6,190 bases of DNA, taken from contig DAORSV010000074.1 of assembly GCA_035443705.1 (NCBI GenBank), positions 1 to 6,190 of the forward strand, given 5' to 3'. The position numbers and the translations under genes were made by a program. Of the stretch, positions 5,496 to 6,190 are shown one piece after another. How positions within the stretch are numbered: the stretch's first letter is position 1; every line of letters begins with the position of its first letter. The notes beneath the pieces are model-generated. The model was not told the origin of the DNA and did not search any database. It saw only the letters and a program-made list of their open reading frames with translations. The stretch is from CADEGZ01 sp035443705 (GTDB taxonomy: Bacteria; Pseudomonadota; Gammaproteobacteria; UBA6186; Azoamicaceae).

Positions 5496-6190
5496 ATGGC
5501 ACATCCAACGCGACGCCTTATCGTACAGTGGACCAAACGCATTACACCGATGATTCAGCATCTGGGGTTTGTGCCCGAAGACAAACAACCCATCCGCTTT
5601 AAGGCGGGACAATTTATCACCTTGAATATTGAAGGTCCTAACAAAGTTTTGCATCGAAGCTATAGTATCGCGAATGCGCCAGGTGATGATACGGTCGAGC
5701 TCGCTTGTGCCTATGTTGAAGGGGGAGTCGCAACTAAACTGCTGTTTGGGCTACAGCCCGGCGACGCGGTCTCCGCCAGCGGTCCTTTTGGCCTGTTTAC
5801 ACTTAAAGAAGAACGCCCGATACGCTATGTCTTAATTGGCACAGGTACGGGAGTAGCACCTTATCGCTCGATGTTAAAAGAGATCCAAGATCGTTTCGAA
5901 AATGCGCATCCAGAACTGAATGTTGCCCTGGTTTTAGGCGTTAGAAACCCAAAAGAATTATTGTTTGGTGAAGAATTCGCACAATTTGAAAAGCAACAAT
6001 CACAATTTAAATTTTATGCCTGTTATAGCCAAGTAGGGGCGGATCGAGGTAATCGCCCTTCAGAAAACTCAGCGTCTTTTGAGCGTTTAGGACGTGTACA
6101 AGCTGTGTTTGACGAACTCGCTTTAAATCCCGAAAACGACATCATCTATCTTTGCGGAAATCCGAATATGATAGACGAAAATTTCACCTT
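5496..6190 (+). CDS. fpr: Ferredoxin--NADP(+) reductase, C-terminus cut by window edge
   Basis: FAD-dependent cytosolic enzyme that passes electrons between NADPH and ferredoxin or flavodoxin, supplying reducing power for iron-sulfur, stress-response or biosynthetic enzymes. The reading frame is open from ATG 5496 to the window end (231 codons); bacterial Fpr proteins are usually about 250-260 residues, so only a short tail is missing. The FAD-binding domain has KAGQFITL (36-43) and RSYS (54-57), with GPFG at 96-99. The NADP-binding domain has GTGTGVAPYRSM (115-126) and the signature CGNPNMID (220-227). There is no fused ferredoxin domain within the visible part. The Shine-Dalgarno (AAAGG, 5478-5482) is weak and 13 nt from the ATG, and no convincing promoter was found upstream. 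It is transcribed away from rpmF and has no known direct part in fatty acid synthesis. Other flavin reductases share this fold, but the CGNPxMI motif and size favour Fpr. Confidence 0.9.
   Translation, partial: MAHPTRRLIVQWTKRITPMIQHLGFVPEDKQPIRFKAGQFITLNIEGPNKVLHRSYSIANAPGDDTVELACAYVEGGVATKLLFGLQPGDAVSASGPFGLFTLKEERPIRYVLIGTGTGVAPYRSMLKEIQDRFENAHPELNVALVLGVRNPKELLFGEEFAQFEKQQSQFKFYACYSQVGADRGNRPSENSASFERLGRVQAVFDELALNPENDIIYLCGNPNMIDENFT

Noticed and set aside
5463..5654. Minus-strand 63-codon open frame across the fpr start
   Set aside because: It is antisense to the motif-rich N-terminus of Fpr and shows no recognisable domain. The plus-strand frame 5629-5835 lies inside fpr out of frame.

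Overview
The window holds a bacterial type II fatty acid / phospholipid synthesis cluster on the minus strand, in the order rpmF-plsX-fabH-fabD-fabG-acpP-fabF. A single gene on the plus strand, a ferredoxin--NADP reductase (fpr), diverges from it at the right edge. All seven minus-strand products can be recognised from family motifs. The gene order, the cysteine-free L32 and the close likeness of ACP, FabF and FabD to their E. coli counterparts point to a gammaproteobacterium. The moderate-to-low GC, AT-rich wobble positions and compact spacing would fit a Legionellales/Coxiella-like lineage, but that placement is inference and cannot be settled from the window alone.

Layout, in transcription order (right to left). 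Between 5270 and 5495 lies a divergent intergenic region with a good sigma70-like promoter facing rpmF and a 9-bp tandem repeat nearer fpr. rpmF (5269-5042) and plsX (5035-4004) are 6 nt apart. plsX and fabH (4007-3069) overlap by ATGA. About 130 nt then separate fabH from fabD and contain a second promoter (perfect TTGACA, 17-bp spacer), a strong Shine-Dalgarno and a 7-bp hairpin just ahead of the conserved fabD start. fabD (2941-1997) overlaps fabG (2006-1260) by 10 nt; acpP (1238-987) follows after 21 nt and fabF (971-beyond 1) after 15 nt. fabF is cut by the left edge and fpr by the right edge.

How the genes work together. FabD loads malonyl groups onto ACP. FabH condenses acetyl-CoA with malonyl-ACP to start a chain, FabF extends it, and FabG reduces the 3-keto intermediate with NADPH. 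PlsX takes finished acyl chains from ACP to acyl-phosphate for phospholipid synthesis. L32 links the cluster to ribosome production and growth rate. Fpr exchanges electrons between NADPH and ferredoxin/flavodoxin; its closeness may reflect only shared intergenic DNA.

This is a conserved housekeeping region. I found no mobile element, CRISPR array, RNA gene or evidence of a new system. The points worth a second look are small: the translation start of fabD, the absence of yceD next to rpmF, the tail on L32, and an unusual catalytic-loop sequence in FabF.
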